From assembly GCA_902385655.1 (NCBI GenBank), contig CABMGO010000003.1:176456-240455 (forward strand): DNA of 64,000 nt. The letters are read 5' to 3'. Shown here piece after piece: positions 15,599 to 24,992 of this stretch; the first letter of the stretch is position 1, and every line of letters begins with the position of its first letter. The notes under the pieces were generated by a model that saw only the letters and a program-made list of their open reading frames with translations, ran no database searches and was not told where the DNA came from. The translations under genes were made by a program, and so were the position numbers. This stretch comes from an uncultured archaeon (GTDB lineage Archaea > Nanobdellota > Nanobdellia > Pacearchaeales > GW2011-AR1).

Positions 15599-18500
15599 CT
15601 ATTCCAAATAAATTCCAGGCTTTCCAGGAAGAGATTTCTTAGATTTGTTTTCTGGATCGATTTTGTTAGGATCATTTACTGCAAAGATTTCAACAGGTTT
15701 TCCAAGTTCTTTTTCGATTTTCTTTTTGTCAACTTGTTTTATTTCAAATGGCATTACATAAAGATAAACTTTGCTAATCTTCTGTGTTTGCGAAAGTTTT
15801 TCTATTACTGGTTTTGTGTTCTCAATAATTTTTGCTGAAACGTCCGCAGAAGACTTTTTCTCTTTGATCTCCTCGTATTTTGGCCATTCTGCTGCTGAAA
15901 TAAATCCTTTGTTGCCAAGTTTTTCCCAAAGCTCTTCAGCAATGTGGGGGCAGAATGGTGCTAAGATTCTAACTGCTTTTCCAAAAGATTCTTTTGATAT
16001 TTCTTTTTGTTGAGAAATAAAATCGAAAAGAGCTCTTATTTCAATTGTCGATTTTCTGTAATCAATATTTTCTATTTGCTCGCTAACATTTTTTATTGTT
16101 TGATTCAATTTTTTAGTTAATTCTTCAGAATCTTTTCCAAATTTGATATTTTCAGAAATGTTCCAAATTTTATTTATGATTCTCAAGGATCCCTGTATTC
16201 CTGAATCTGTCCAGTTAAATCCTTTATCCGGAGAAGCTTCCGAAAGTAAATAGAATCTAGTAGTGTCTACGCCATATTTTGCCATAGTCTCTAGAGGCTC
16301 TACTACATTTCCTTTCGACTTAGACATTTTTTCCCCTTTCTCGTCGTTAATCATTCCCTGATGGAAAAGTCTTGGTGCAGGTTCTTCAAAATTAATTAAT
16401 CCTAAATCATGTAAGAACATTGTATAGAATCTACAATAAATTAAATGCATGCAAGCGTGTTCTGCTCCACCAATGTATAGATCAACAGGCATCCAGTAAT
16501 TTGCTTTTTCTTTTGCAAAAATTTCTTTTTTATTTTGAGGATCACAATATCTAAAAAAGTACCAAGAAGAGTTTACAAAAGTATCCATAGTATTTGCTTC
16601 TCTCTGTGCTTTTCCGTCGCATTTCGGACATTTTACATTCAACCATTTATCATTTGTTAAAAGAGGGTTTCCTTCACCAAATGTGACTTCTTTGGGTAAT
16701 TTTACCGGCAAGTCTTTTTCAGGAACTGGCACAAGTCCACATTTTTCACAATGTATCAATGGAATTGGAGTTCCCCAGTATCTCTGTCTCGCAATGGACC
16801 AATCTCTCAACTTGTAGTTTACAACTTTTCTTGCCTTGCCTTGTTTTTCTAACCATGTGGAAATTTTGTCGATTGCTTCTTTGCTTTTCAACCCAGAAAA
16901 TTCTCCGCTGTTTACTAACGTTCCATAATCAGTAAAAGCTCTTGAAGATTTATTTGGGTCAGTTGATTTTCCATCTTCTGGTAAAATAGTTTCAATTAAG
17001 TTAATTTTGTATTTTTGAGCGAATTCTAAATCTCTTTGGTCATGAGCATCTGCCATAACCATTCCAGAACCATAATCAGCAATAACAAAATTTGCAGCCC
17101 AGATAGGAATCTTTTTCCCAGTTGCTGGATTAATTGCATAACTTCCAGTGAAAACTCCGTCCTTTTCTAAACTTTCAAGTTCCTTTTCAGAAACAGATTT
17201 TATTTTTTTAAGGAATTTTTCTACTTCAGATTTTTGTTCTTTAGTAACTAATTCCATTAATCTTTGATGTTGAGCGGAAACTACCATAAAAGTTACTCCA
17301 AAAATAGTATCTGCTCGAGTTGTGAATATTGGCCAAGTTTGTGTTGATGAAATTTCATTTAACAATTCTGGAAATTGTTCGAAACCATCTCGCTTACAAA
17401 AATGTCCAGTTCCTTTAAACTCCCTGAACTTCCCCCTGATTTTTTGTTTAAGATATTTAACACTTTTCAAGATATCTGGAAAATCATTGTCTGAATAAAA
17501 AACGGATAATTCCTCACAGTAGTTTTTTATGTCTATTAAATTAAAATCAACCATTCCTTTCAATCCTGGCATTTCAGGACTATCAAGAATATATGGAGCC
17601 ACCAAAATAATCTTTCTAACCTTTTTCTTTTTCTCGCTTATCCACCTAGCCAAAAATCCACAGCCTAAACTGTGCCCTATTAAAATAGTATTTTCATCAA
17701 TTTTATTTTTTTCAAAAATCTTTTTCCATTCTTGATAATCTGGATTCCAATCTTTCGGATAAAGTTCACTTGAAAAATTAATATTTCTTTTTCTTAACTC
17801 TTCTCTTAGCCATGGAAACCAATGGCGAGTATTTTCTCTTCCGCCCTCAAATGCTCCTTTTTCACTTTCATTTGCTCCATGCACAATTACCACATTTGAA
17901 ATTTTATTTTTCACGTCTGGATTTTCAATTTCAAAATCAATTTCAGTTCCGTAAGACTTTCCTATCCAATTCTTTTGCATTGCAATTGTTTTTTCTGGCC
18001 ATTTCAAATTCTTGTGACCTTCCAACAGCCTGTCAGCATAATCTGTGATTTTCAAAAATAACTGTCGGACATTTTTTATTTCTACTTCAGTGTCTTCATG
18101 TCTCCAGCATTTTCCACCCTGAACTTGTTCATTTGCCAGAATAGTGTTACACTTTGGACACCAGTTTACGGGAGCTTCTTTTTCATAAACTAAACCTTTC
18201 TCGAACATCTTTAAGAAAATCCATTGGTCCCATTTATAATAATCAGGATCAGCAGTATTTACTTGCCTTGTCCAATCGTAAGTTAATCCTAAAGTTTTCT
18301 GCTGTTTAATGAAGTTCTTTATTGAGTTATTAGTATATTCTTCTGGATGAGTTTTCGCCTTGATAGCTGCATTTTCTGCAGGTAAACCCAAAGAATCAAA
18401 TCCCATTGGATGTAAAACATTGAAACCCTGCATTTTTTTGAATCGCGCAAAAACATCTCCGATTACGAAATTGAATGCGTGACCCATGTGAAGCCCTGCT

Positions 18501-18631
18501 GCAGAGGGGTAAGGAAACATTTCTAGAACGTAGAATTTCTTTTTCTTAGATTCTATTGCTCCGAACACCCTTTCCTTTTCCCATTTATCCTGCCATTTAT
18601 TTTCTATTTTAGCAAAGTCTAATTCTATCAT
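15599..18631 (-). CDS. leuS: Leucyl-tRNA synthetase with an alpha/beta-hydrolase inserted in the editing domain
   Basis: A 1010-aa bacterial-type LeuRS: HMGH (residues 48-51), a zinc-like CPKC, the editing motifs TTRADTIFGVTF (from 437) and AHDQRD, and KMSKSKGNVV. Between KSYGTEIDFEI (about 236) and the editing motif lies an extra domain of about 185 residues with an RBBP9/YdeN-like serine hydrolase pattern: VVIVHGANE at the first strand, nucleophile GHSLG (Ser321), Asp in SDNDF (381/383) and His in GTGHF (410). The usual sequence has no such domain. All LeuRS motifs remain intact, so both activities may be functional. Confidence 0.95.
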   Translation of the reverse strand: MIELDFAKIENKWQDKWEKERVFGAIESKKKKFYVLEMFPYPSAAGLHMGHAFNFVIGDVFARFKKMQGFNVLHPMGFDSLGLPAENAAIKAKTHPEEYTNNSIKNFIKQQKTLGLTYDWTRQVNTADPDYYKWDQWIFLKMFEKGLVYEKEAPVNWCPKCNTILANEQVQGGKCWRHEDTEVEIKNVRQLFLKITDYADRLLEGHKNLKWPEKTIAMQKNWIGKSYGTEIDFEIENPDVKNKISNVVIVHGANESEKGAFEGGRENTRHWFPWLREELRKRNINFSSELYPKDWNPDYQEWKKIFEKNKIDENTILIGHSLGCGFLARWISEKKKKVRKIILVAPYILDSPEMPGLKGMVDFNLIDIKNYCEELSVFYSDNDFPDILKSVKYLKQKIRGKFREFKGTGHFCKRDGFEQFPELLNEISSTQTWPIFTTRADTIFGVTFMVVSAQHQRLMELVTKEQKSEVEKFLKKIKSVSEKELESLEKDGVFTGSYAINPATGKKIPIWAANFVIADYGSGMVMADAHDQRDLEFAQKYKINLIETILPEDGKSTDPNKSSRAFTDYGTLVNSGEFSGLKSKEAIDKISTWLEKQGKARKVVNYKLRDWSIARQRYWGTPIPLIHCEKCGLVPVPEKDLPVKLPKEVTFGEGNPLLTNDKWLNVKCPKCDGKAQREANTMDTFVNSSWYFFRYCDPQNKKEIFAKEKANYWMPVDLYIGGAEHACMHLIYCRFYTMFLHDLGLINFEEPAPRLFHQGMINDEKGEKMSKSKGNVVEPLETMAKYGVDTTRFYLLSEASPDKGFNWTDSGIQGSLRIINKIWNISENIKFGKDSEELTKKLNQTIKNVSEQIENIDYRKSTIEIRALFDFISQQKEISKESFGKAVRILAPFCPHIAEELWEKLGNKGFISAAEWPKYEEIKEKKSSADVSAKIIENTKPVIEKLSQTQKISKVYLYVMPFEIKQVDKKKIEKELGKPVEIFAVNDPNKIDPENKSKKSLPGKPGIYLE

Positions 18632-18647
18632 AATTTTATTCTGTTTC

Positions 18648-18950
18648 TTATATTTTTAAATCATTCTGATTAATGACTAAATCGCTTTCAGATCTCATTG
18701 GCTTTGTGCCTAAAAAAGTTTCGCAAGTTCGGATAAGAACTGTTTCTTTATTTCTTCGTGCATAACCTGCCTCTCCATTAAGGCTAATTACTGTACCCAT
18801 ATAATAGCCATTGGAAGAATTGTATGCTATTGCAAAACCAACTCCCTTTGGAATTGCTACTCCTCGCATATTTTCAAACTGAATAAATCTTGCTCGTTGT
18901 TCATCAGTCATTTTAGAGAACTCTACAATTGGAATTTCCATTTCGAACAA
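18648..18950 (-). CDS. Hypothetical protein
   Basis: A 100-aa protein with strand-rich sequence (GVAIPKGVGFAIAYNSSNGY; GTVISLNGEAGYARRNKETV). No membrane segment or signal peptide. GGAGG lies 9 bases before the ATG. It is 16 bases upstream of leuS and probably leads that transcript. No family recognised. Confidence 0.6.
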   Translation of the reverse strand: MFEMEIPIVEFSKMTDEQRARFIQFENMRGVAIPKGVGFAIAYNSSNGYYMGTVISLNGEAGYARRNKETVLIRTCETFLGTKPMRSESDLVINQNDLKI

Positions 18951-19040
18951 ACCTCCTTTTTCATAAATAAAGTTTCAAAAGAATTCTTTTTCAAAGCTGG
19001 ATGAGAAATATGTGTCATTTTCAAAAACCGAGAAGAAAAC

Positions 19041-19101
19041 GACTCTTTATAAGAGAGTCAAGACTAGCACTAATAATAGAACAGTTGTTGTTTGTGCTAG
19101 T
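19041..19101. promoter_or_regulatory. Inverted repeats upstream of the P-type ATPase gene
   Basis: The 249-base divergent gap 18951-19199 holds two palindromes: GACTCT/AGAGTC (19041-19059) and ACTAGCAC/GTGCTAGT (19063-19101). GGGAATTCCC lies just before the ATPase start. Either hairpin could be a regulator site or part of a 5' leader. The 70-aa ORF crossing the gap (19012-19224) does not look like protein. Confidence 0.4.
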
Positions 19102-19199
19102 TTCATATTATTTTTAATAAACTCTAATTTAAAAAATTTTTGGTTTCGAGGCATGTTTAAAAAGAAAGAACTCTTTGAAATAATAGGGAATTCCCGAAA

Positions 19200-21734
19200 A
19201 TGCAAAGCGTTACTGAAACTATAAAATCACTTAAGATTCGCGGATTATCTGAATCGGAAGTTCAACAAAAACAAACTGAGAAAGGTTTTAATGAACTTCC
19301 AAAAGAAAAAAAGAAAAGCTTTCTTAGAATTTCTTTTGAAGCGATAAAAGAGCCGATGTTTATTCTGCTAATAGTTGCCTGGTTGATTTACATTTTTCTA
19401 GGAGACATTGAAGAGTCCTTCATGATGATGGGTTTCTTTGTAATTATTATTGGAATAACTATCTATCAAGAAAATAAAACTGAAAAAGCGTTGGAAGCAC
19501 TTAGAGATCTTTCAAGTCCTCGAGCATTAGTTGTTAGAGACGGAATTAGTAAAAGAATTCCTGGAAGAGAAGTTGTTGAGGGAGATATTGTAATTTTATC
19601 GGAGGGAGATAGAGTTCCTGCTGATGCTGTCGTCATTGCTTCTACAAGTTTGAGAATAAATGAAAGTCTGCTTACTGGAGAATCTGTTTCGGTAACAAAG
19701 AAACATTGCGATAATCGAAATATTCAGATGAAATCTCCAGGAGGAGAGAATAGTTGTTTTGTGTACTCTGGAACTTTAGTTGTTGGAGGCCAAGCGATAG
19801 TTTTTGTAAAGAAAATAGGAATAGAAACTGAAATGGGAAAAATTGGTAAATCGCTTGGAGAGATTAAAGGAGAAAAAACTAATTTAGAAAAAGAAACAAA
19901 ATTTTTAGTAAAAAATTTTGCAGTGTATGCTATTCTAATTTGTCTCGGAGTAATTATTGCTTATGGAATTTTACGAAATAACTGGCTTGAGGCAACTCTT
20001 AATGGAATAACTCTGGCTATGGCAACAATACCTGAAGAGTTTCCAGTAATACTTACACTATTTTTGGGGCTAGGTGCTTGGAGGATGTCGAAGAAAAATG
20101 TTTTGATAAGAAGACAACAGGCAATTTCTGAACTAGGTTCTGTAACGGTTTTATGTGCGGATAAAACTGGTACTCTGACGGCTAACATGATGAATGTAAA
20201 GAGGCTCTATTCTTATAATCAAACTTGTTCTGTAGACGGAAAAATACCTGAAGATTTCAAGGAGTTAATTGATTATGGTATTCTTGCAAGTCAGAAGGAA
20301 CCATTTGATCCAATGGAACAAGCATTAAAAAATGCAACTGGCGATAGAAAAGATTTTATCCATAAGAACTGGGAATTACTTAGAGAATATCCGTTATCCG
20401 ACGAATTACTTGCAGTTTCACATGTTTGGACTAGACCTGGATCGAAAGAAAATTTAATCGCTGCAAAAGGAGCACCCGAATCAATTATTGATCTTTGTCA
20501 TTTACGACCAAATGAAAGAAAAAAAATATTGGAACAAGTTAAAGATTTTTCTAAATATGGTCTGAGAGTTATAGGAGTTGCAAAATCTACCTACAAGGGA
20601 AAGCTTCCATCTGGGCAACATGATTTCACATTTGATTTTGTAGGTCTTGTGGGTTTCGAAGATCCTGTAAGAAAAGATGTACCTCCAGCAATTAAGGAAT
20701 GCTATGATGCAGGAATAAGAGTTATAATGATTACTGGAGATTATTCTGGAACGGCACAAAATATTGCTAAAGAAATTGGATTGAACAATTATCAACAATT
20801 TATAACAGGAGAAGAAATAAATAGTTTTTCGGATGTAGAGTTAGCAAAAAGAGTAAAGGAAACAAATATTTTTGTAAGAGTTGTGCCTCAGCAGAAACTT
20901 AGGTTAGTAAATGCTTTGAAAAATAATGGCGAGATTGTTGTTATGACTGGTGATGGAGTTAATGATGCGCCAGCATTGAAATCTGCAAATGTTGGCGTGG
21001 CTATGGGAAAAAGAGGAACTGATGTGGCGAGAGAAGCGGCTTCAATTGTTTTGTTAGATGATGATTTTAGTTCAATTGTAAATGGAGTTATGATGGGCAG
21101 AAGAGTTTTTGACAATATAAGAAAAGCGATGGCTTATGTTTTTTCAATTCATATTCCGATAATAGGGATAACTATTTTGTCTCTGTTATTGGGTTGGCCA
21201 CTGATACTTCTCCCAGCGCATATTTTATTTATGGAACTTATTATAGATCCGGCATCGTCAGTAGTTTTTGAAGCAGAAAAATCCGAACCTAATATTATGA
21301 AGAAAAAACCTCGAGATCCTGCAGAAAAAATATTCAATAAGCCAACTTTATTTTACAGCATCATTCTTGGAATAATTACTCTTGCTTTTTTCGCAGCAAG
21401 TTTTTACATTTCTGAAATTCTTTTGGGAGACAGCAATAAAGCTAGAGCAATAAGTTTCTCGGTTTTAATATTCTCCAATCTATTTTTAATTTTAAATAAC
21501 AGGTCTTTATATGCCCCAGTGCATAAATATTTGTTTAAAGAAAATAAGTCTTTTTGGTTCCTGAGTCTTGGAGCGGCAGTATTTTTAGGACTTAGTTTAT
21601 ACTTGCCGATTCTAAAAGATATTTTCAAATTCGGATCATTAAGTGTTCTAGAAATATTAACTAGTCTCGGAGTTTCTTTAATTTGTCTTGTACTATTCGA
21701 AATCGTGAAATATTTTTATTATAAAGAAAAATAA
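19200..21734 (+). CDS. P2-type cation-transporting ATPase
   Basis: An 844-aa P-type ATPase. An N-terminal cation-ATPase domain (LSESEVQQKQTEKGFNELP) precedes TM1-2, the actuator loop has TGES (about residue 160), TM4 has IPEEFPVIL, the phosphorylation site is CADKTGTLT (about residue 320) and the hinge is MTGDGVNDAPAL. The C-terminal helices are of the calcium/magnesium ATPase kind. It exports or imports a divalent cation driven by ATP; PEEFP rather than PEGLP leaves Ca versus Mg or another ion open. The gene stands alone. Confidence 0.92.
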   Translation: MQSVTETIKSLKIRGLSESEVQQKQTEKGFNELPKEKKKSFLRISFEAIKEPMFILLIVAWLIYIFLGDIEESFMMMGFFVIIIGITIYQENKTEKALEALRDLSSPRALVVRDGISKRIPGREVVEGDIVILSEGDRVPADAVVIASTSLRINESLLTGESVSVTKKHCDNRNIQMKSPGGENSCFVYSGTLVVGGQAIVFVKKIGIETEMGKIGKSLGEIKGEKTNLEKETKFLVKNFAVYAILICLGVIIAYGILRNNWLEATLNGITLAMATIPEEFPVILTLFLGLGAWRMSKKNVLIRRQQAISELGSVTVLCADKTGTLTANMMNVKRLYSYNQTCSVDGKIPEDFKELIDYGILASQKEPFDPMEQALKNATGDRKDFIHKNWELLREYPLSDELLAVSHVWTRPGSKENLIAAKGAPESIIDLCHLRPNERKKILEQVKDFSKYGLRVIGVAKSTYKGKLPSGQHDFTFDFVGLVGFEDPVRKDVPPAIKECYDAGIRVIMITGDYSGTAQNIAKEIGLNNYQQFITGEEINSFSDVELAKRVKETNIFVRVVPQQKLRLVNALKNNGEIVVMTGDGVNDAPALKSANVGVAMGKRGTDVAREAASIVLLDDDFSSIVNGVMMGRRVFDNIRKAMAYVFSIHIPIIGITILSLLLGWPLILLPAHILFMELIIDPASSVVFEAEKSEPNIMKKKPRDPAEKIFNKPTLFYSIILGIITLAFFAASFYISEILLGDSNKARAISFSVLIFSNLFLILNNRSLYAPVHKYLFKENKSFWFLSLGAAVFLGLSLYLPILKDIFKFGSLSVLEILTSLGVSLICLVLFEIVKYFYYKEK

Positions 21735-21743
21735 TTTTAGAAA

Positions 21744-23006
21744 CTATTCGTACCTTAGAGCTTCCACCGGATTCAATTTTGATGCTCGATAAGCAGGGAT
21801 TACTCCCGCAATCATTCCTACGAGTACTGCAAAAACGATAGCACCGATTATCAGAGGAATGCTGACCACTGAAGATCCTGCGAGCATATTTGTAAATCCT
21901 CCAGGACCACGAGCGGAAGCAGATGTCGTGCTCACTCCTGCAAGAGAGTTAACAGCAACTGAAGAAATCGATCCTAAAATAACTCCTCCGATTCCACCAA
22001 CTAGGCCAATTAAACCTGAATTTATTAAGAAAATTGTCATGATGTCGCCATTTCTTGTTCCAATTGCTTTCATTATTCCGATATCTTTTGTTTTTTCCAA
22101 AACTGAAGTAAACATAGTATTTGCGATACCAATTCCTCCGACAAGTAGAGAAATTGCTGCTATAGCCCCTAAGAATATTGCAAGAGTAGAAATTGTTTGT
22201 TCTATTGTTGATTGTATTGCAGAGGGATTGGATACGCTAAAATCTTGTTTTTTGGAACTAAATATCCCTCGAGAAAGTAACAATTTATTTGTTATTGCAG
22301 TTACAGTATCATTTGAATATGTTACATCCGATATCTTTACTGAAATAGAACTGAAATCATCTCCACCCAAGTCCTCAAGAACAATCCTTGCTTGTGCCAG
22401 GGGCATAACAATCCCTCGTCCGTTTGATAAAATTCCAACTACTGTAAACTGCTGTCCGCCAATACTAATCCTCGAATTAACGGGAACTGTTTTTCCAAAA
22501 ACATTATTTGCCAAATCTTGTCCAATTACCACTGAATAAGAATCCCCTAACTGAAGAAGTCTTCCAGAGGTTAAAGTTTCTGTGTTAAAATCTTTCCACA
22601 TGCTGGGATCTACTCCTTGAATAGTATAGCTATTAACTGTTTTTCCAGAATAACTGACACTTGCTCTTCCAGATAACGTCCCCATTACTTCTTTCACATT
22701 TGAAACTGAATTAATTGCTAAGATATCTTTTGAAGTTAGATTTTTTTGATCAGTTGAAGAAGATTCAGAGTCACGACCAGCGAAACCAAATCCTCCGGCT
22801 CTTTGTGCTCCAGGACTAACCGTTAAAATGTCTGCTCCCAAACTCCCCAACCTTGATTGAAGTTGTTGTTGTGCTCCAAGACTCATGGAAATTATTGAAA
22901 CAACTGCAGCAATACCTACGATAATTCCAATAATTGTAAGCCAACTTCGTAATTTACTATTAACGAATATATTTACTGCCAAGTCAAAAGATTTTCTTAG
23001 CTTCAT
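21744..23006 (-). CDS. MacB-type ABC transporter permease
   Basis: A 420-aa permease with one N-terminal helix (SWLTIIGIIVGIAAVVSIIS), a large extracytoplasmic MacB core domain (about residues 50-260) and three C-terminal FtsX helices ending AGVIPAYRASKLNPVEALRY, the family's standard end. It works with the ATPase at 24111, probably as a mechanotransmitter exporting a lipid or peptide or releasing lipoproteins, rather than as a classic importer. Last gene of the operon. Confidence 0.92.
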   Translation of the reverse strand: MKLRKSFDLAVNIFVNSKLRSWLTIIGIIVGIAAVVSIISMSLGAQQQLQSRLGSLGADILTVSPGAQRAGGFGFAGRDSESSSTDQKNLTSKDILAINSVSNVKEVMGTLSGRASVSYSGKTVNSYTIQGVDPSMWKDFNTETLTSGRLLQLGDSYSVVIGQDLANNVFGKTVPVNSRISIGGQQFTVVGILSNGRGIVMPLAQARIVLEDLGGDDFSSISVKISDVTYSNDTVTAITNKLLLSRGIFSSKKQDFSVSNPSAIQSTIEQTISTLAIFLGAIAAISLLVGGIGIANTMFTSVLEKTKDIGIMKAIGTRNGDIMTIFLINSGLIGLVGGIGGVILGSISSVAVNSLAGVSTTSASARGPGGFTNMLAGSSVVSIPLIIGAIVFAVLVGMIAGVIPAYRASKLNPVEALRYE

Positions 23007-23013
23007 TTTAGAA

Positions 23014-24111
23014 TTAACTCTTTAATTTATTTCTGTGATTTTTAACCCAGGATGGGGCTTCTTCTGAAGAGCTATTTTGTTTTTTCTTTGAAAAAAATTC
23101 TTTGATTTGTTCAGAATATTTTCTGTAAAGGAAAAAAGCTACAATAGCGATTAGCGCGATAATTATCCAGAAATTTATTGAGGAGAGTAAATTTATCGAG
23201 GTCGTAGTACTTCTTCTCGAGCCTGGAAAGTTACCATAAGCTCCAGAGGCTGTAGTATTTGTTGTGAGTTTTAACGGAAGTTCCAGAGATGCAATTCTTC
23301 TTTGTCCAATGTTGTCCGTGTAGTAAATATCACATTGCAAATTTTTGTCTTGCTGAGGCATGTAATTTATTCCAGAATTAGGATTTGTTCCAGTAGTTTG
23401 ATTTTGTCTGCTTATTTTTGGAGTTATAGAAAATCCGACAATAGTATAATCTCCAGAAGCCAAATTTCCGACCATTTGTCCATCAATACCTGATGCTTGG
23501 TAATAAGACTGATTAGAGGGAATTCTAACTACAACAGAATTTGCAGCGTATTTTCCAGTATTTGCAATTGCTATCGAGACCTCATTGCCGTTTATTGCTT
23601 GAATGACTGCATCAAAAGATGTACGCGAATCTTGCACAGATAGGTTGAAAGCCTTTGCCGAGTAGAAAGGAGTCATATAGTTGCCTTCGTTATATTCTAA
23701 TGTTACGTTATAGTCTCCGTTAATTGCTGCAGGATCTACTCGAAGTTTGTACGAGACCATCCAAACATCTTTTGTATCGGGAACATATGGACTAGAACTA
23801 ATTGTTTGAATAAGACTATCATTTGAATCTAAGGAAAAGGGATAGTCTGGGGCTAGTTTGACTGCATAACCATTGCAGTTACCTAATCCGCTTATTTCAA
23901 AAACAACTTTAACATATTCTCCCGGTACTGCAGGATTTGGATCTTGACTTACTAAAGAAATTGAAGGGTCACATAAACTTGATGCAGAAGCAAAAGAAAT
24001 AATGAATAGTGAAAATAGCAATACTAGAGACAAACTTGTTAGATTTTTTTTGTTCTTCATAACATTAGCAGAAGAAAAACCCTTTTTAAACAAGGTGGAC
24101 TTGAAATCCAT
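23014..24111 (-). CDS. COG1361-like secreted, membrane-anchored beta-sandwich protein
   Basis: The ORF gives 365 aa, but the likely start is the ATG of MKNKKNLTSLSLVLL (residue 18), which begins a signal peptide. The body holds two S-layer-like immunoglobulin-fold domains (LVSQDPNPAVPGEYVKVVFE), as in the COG1361 proteins that accompany archaeal MacB exporters. A transmembrane helix near residue 310 and a basic tail anchor it. Located between ATPase and permease, it probably forms the external part of the exporter. Its first 21 bases are repeated upstream of the operon. Confidence 0.8.
   Translation of the reverse strand: MDFKSTLFKKGFSSANVMKNKKNLTSLSLVLLFSLFIISFASASSLCDPSISLVSQDPNPAVPGEYVKVVFEISGLGNCNGYAVKLAPDYPFSLDSNDSLIQTISSSPYVPDTKDVWMVSYKLRVDPAAINGDYNVTLEYNEGNYMTPFYSAKAFNLSVQDSRTSFDAVIQAINGNEVSIAIANTGKYAANSVVVRIPSNQSYYQASGIDGQMVGNLASGDYTIVGFSITPKISRQNQTTGTNPNSGINYMPQQDKNLQCDIYYTDNIGQRRIASLELPLKLTTNTTASGAYGNFPGSRRSTTTSINLLSSINFWIIIALIAIVAFFLYRKYSEQIKEFFSKKKQNSSSEEAPSWVKNHRNKLKS
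24091..24111. repeat. 21-bp direct repeat, copy 1
   Basis: CAAGGTGGACTTGAAATCCAT, identical to 24940-24960 and preceded by TTTAA in both. Here it covers the ATPase stop and the ORF start of the COG1361-like gene. It contains TGGA/TCCA arms that could be an operator half-site pair. Confidence 0.6.
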
Positions 24112-24818
24112 TATTTCTTTCCAGGAGGACTAATTATTTTTCCGTCCATGATATTTATTATTCTTTTTGCATATTTTTTTAAATTTGGATCGTGCGTTAT
24201 CAAAATTATTGTTTTTCCTTGCTTGTTGAGTTTTTGTAAGAATTCCATAACAAATTGACCTGTGTGTGAATCCAAATTTCCAGTCGGTTCATCAGCAAGA
24301 ATTATTTCAGGATCGTTTGCGAGTGCTCTGGCAATTGCAACTCTTTGTTGCTGTCCTCCCGAAAGTTGATTGGGTTTGTGATGAAGTCTATCTTGTAAAC
24401 CGAGAACAGTCAAAAGCGCTATTGCTCTTTGCTCAGACTCTTTTTTTGAAAGAATATCTAAGGCTTCCATAGGGAGCATGACATTTTCCAGAGCAGAAAG
24501 AGTTTTTATTAGATTAAATTGTTGAAATATAAAACCTATTTTTTTCCCTCGAAGAATTGCCAGATCTGATTCTCTTAGAAATGAAATGTTCTGGTTATCT
24601 AAAATAACTCTACCCCAAGAAGGTTTGTCTAAAACGCCGACAAGATTTAGCATTGTTGATTTTCCGCTTCCCGAAGGCCCAGTTATCGCAACAAACTCGC
24701 CCCTTTTTATTTCAAGATTTATATCGCTAAGAACAACTAAAGGTTCCACTTCTCCCATATCATATTTTTTCCAAACATCTTCCATTTCGATTGACTTTGC
24801 AGAATTTTTTCCTTTCAT
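24111..24818 (-). CDS. ABC transporter ATPase, LolD/MacB type
   Basis: A 235-aa nucleotide-binding subunit: Walker [10 protein letters not shown] (about residue 43), Q-loop FQQFNL, signature [15 protein letters not shown], Walker [13 protein letters not shown] and H-loop ITHD. These are the marks of the LolD/MacB group. It pairs with the permease at 21744. Its ATG overlaps the stop of a possible 31-aa membrane peptide (24815-24910). Confidence 0.95.
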   Translation of the reverse strand: MKGKNSAKSIEMEDVWKKYDMGEVEPLVVLSDINLEIKRGEFVAITGPSGSGKSTMLNLVGVLDKPSWGRVILDNQNISFLRESDLAILRGKKIGFIFQQFNLIKTLSALENVMLPMEALDILSKKESEQRAIALLTVLGLQDRLHHKPNQLSGGQQQRVAIARALANDPEIILADEPTGNLDSHTGQFVMEFLQKLNKQGKTIILITHDPNLKKYAKRIINIMDGKIISPPGKK

Positions 24819-24910
24819 CTTTTAATTATTTGGAAGATCATATATCCATAACTCATTACGAATAGAATGAGGCCAAGAGATTTAATTATATTCAAAGTAA
24901 TTTTTTTCAT
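24815..24910 (-). CDS. Possible 31-aa membrane peptide leading the ABC operon
   Basis: An ORF below the track's length limit reads MKKITLNIIKSLGLILFVMS then [11 protein letters not shown]-stop: one hydrophobic helix with basic ends. Its stop overlaps the ATPase start by ATGA, as seen between real genes in this genome. It may be a small subunit or a leader peptide; there is no homology evidence. Confidence 0.4.
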   Translation of the reverse strand: MKKITLNIIKSLGLILFVMSYGYMIFQIIKR

Positions 24911-24939
24911 GCACTTATTCTCATGGAGAGCTATTTAAG

Positions 24940-24960
24940 CAAGGTGGACTTGAAATCCAT
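24940..24960. repeat. 21-bp direct repeat, copy 2
   Basis: Exact copy of 24091-24111, here in the divergent control region ahead of the ABC operon and the 24993 gene. It could be a regulator site or the trace of a local duplication. Confidence 0.55.
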
Positions 24961-24992
24961 GAGATTTATAAGCGAGAATACTATCTAATTTT

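Noticed and set aside
19012-19224. 70-aa ORF before the P-type ATPase
   Set aside because: It contains palindromes, has basic low-complexity sequence and overlaps the ATPase start.
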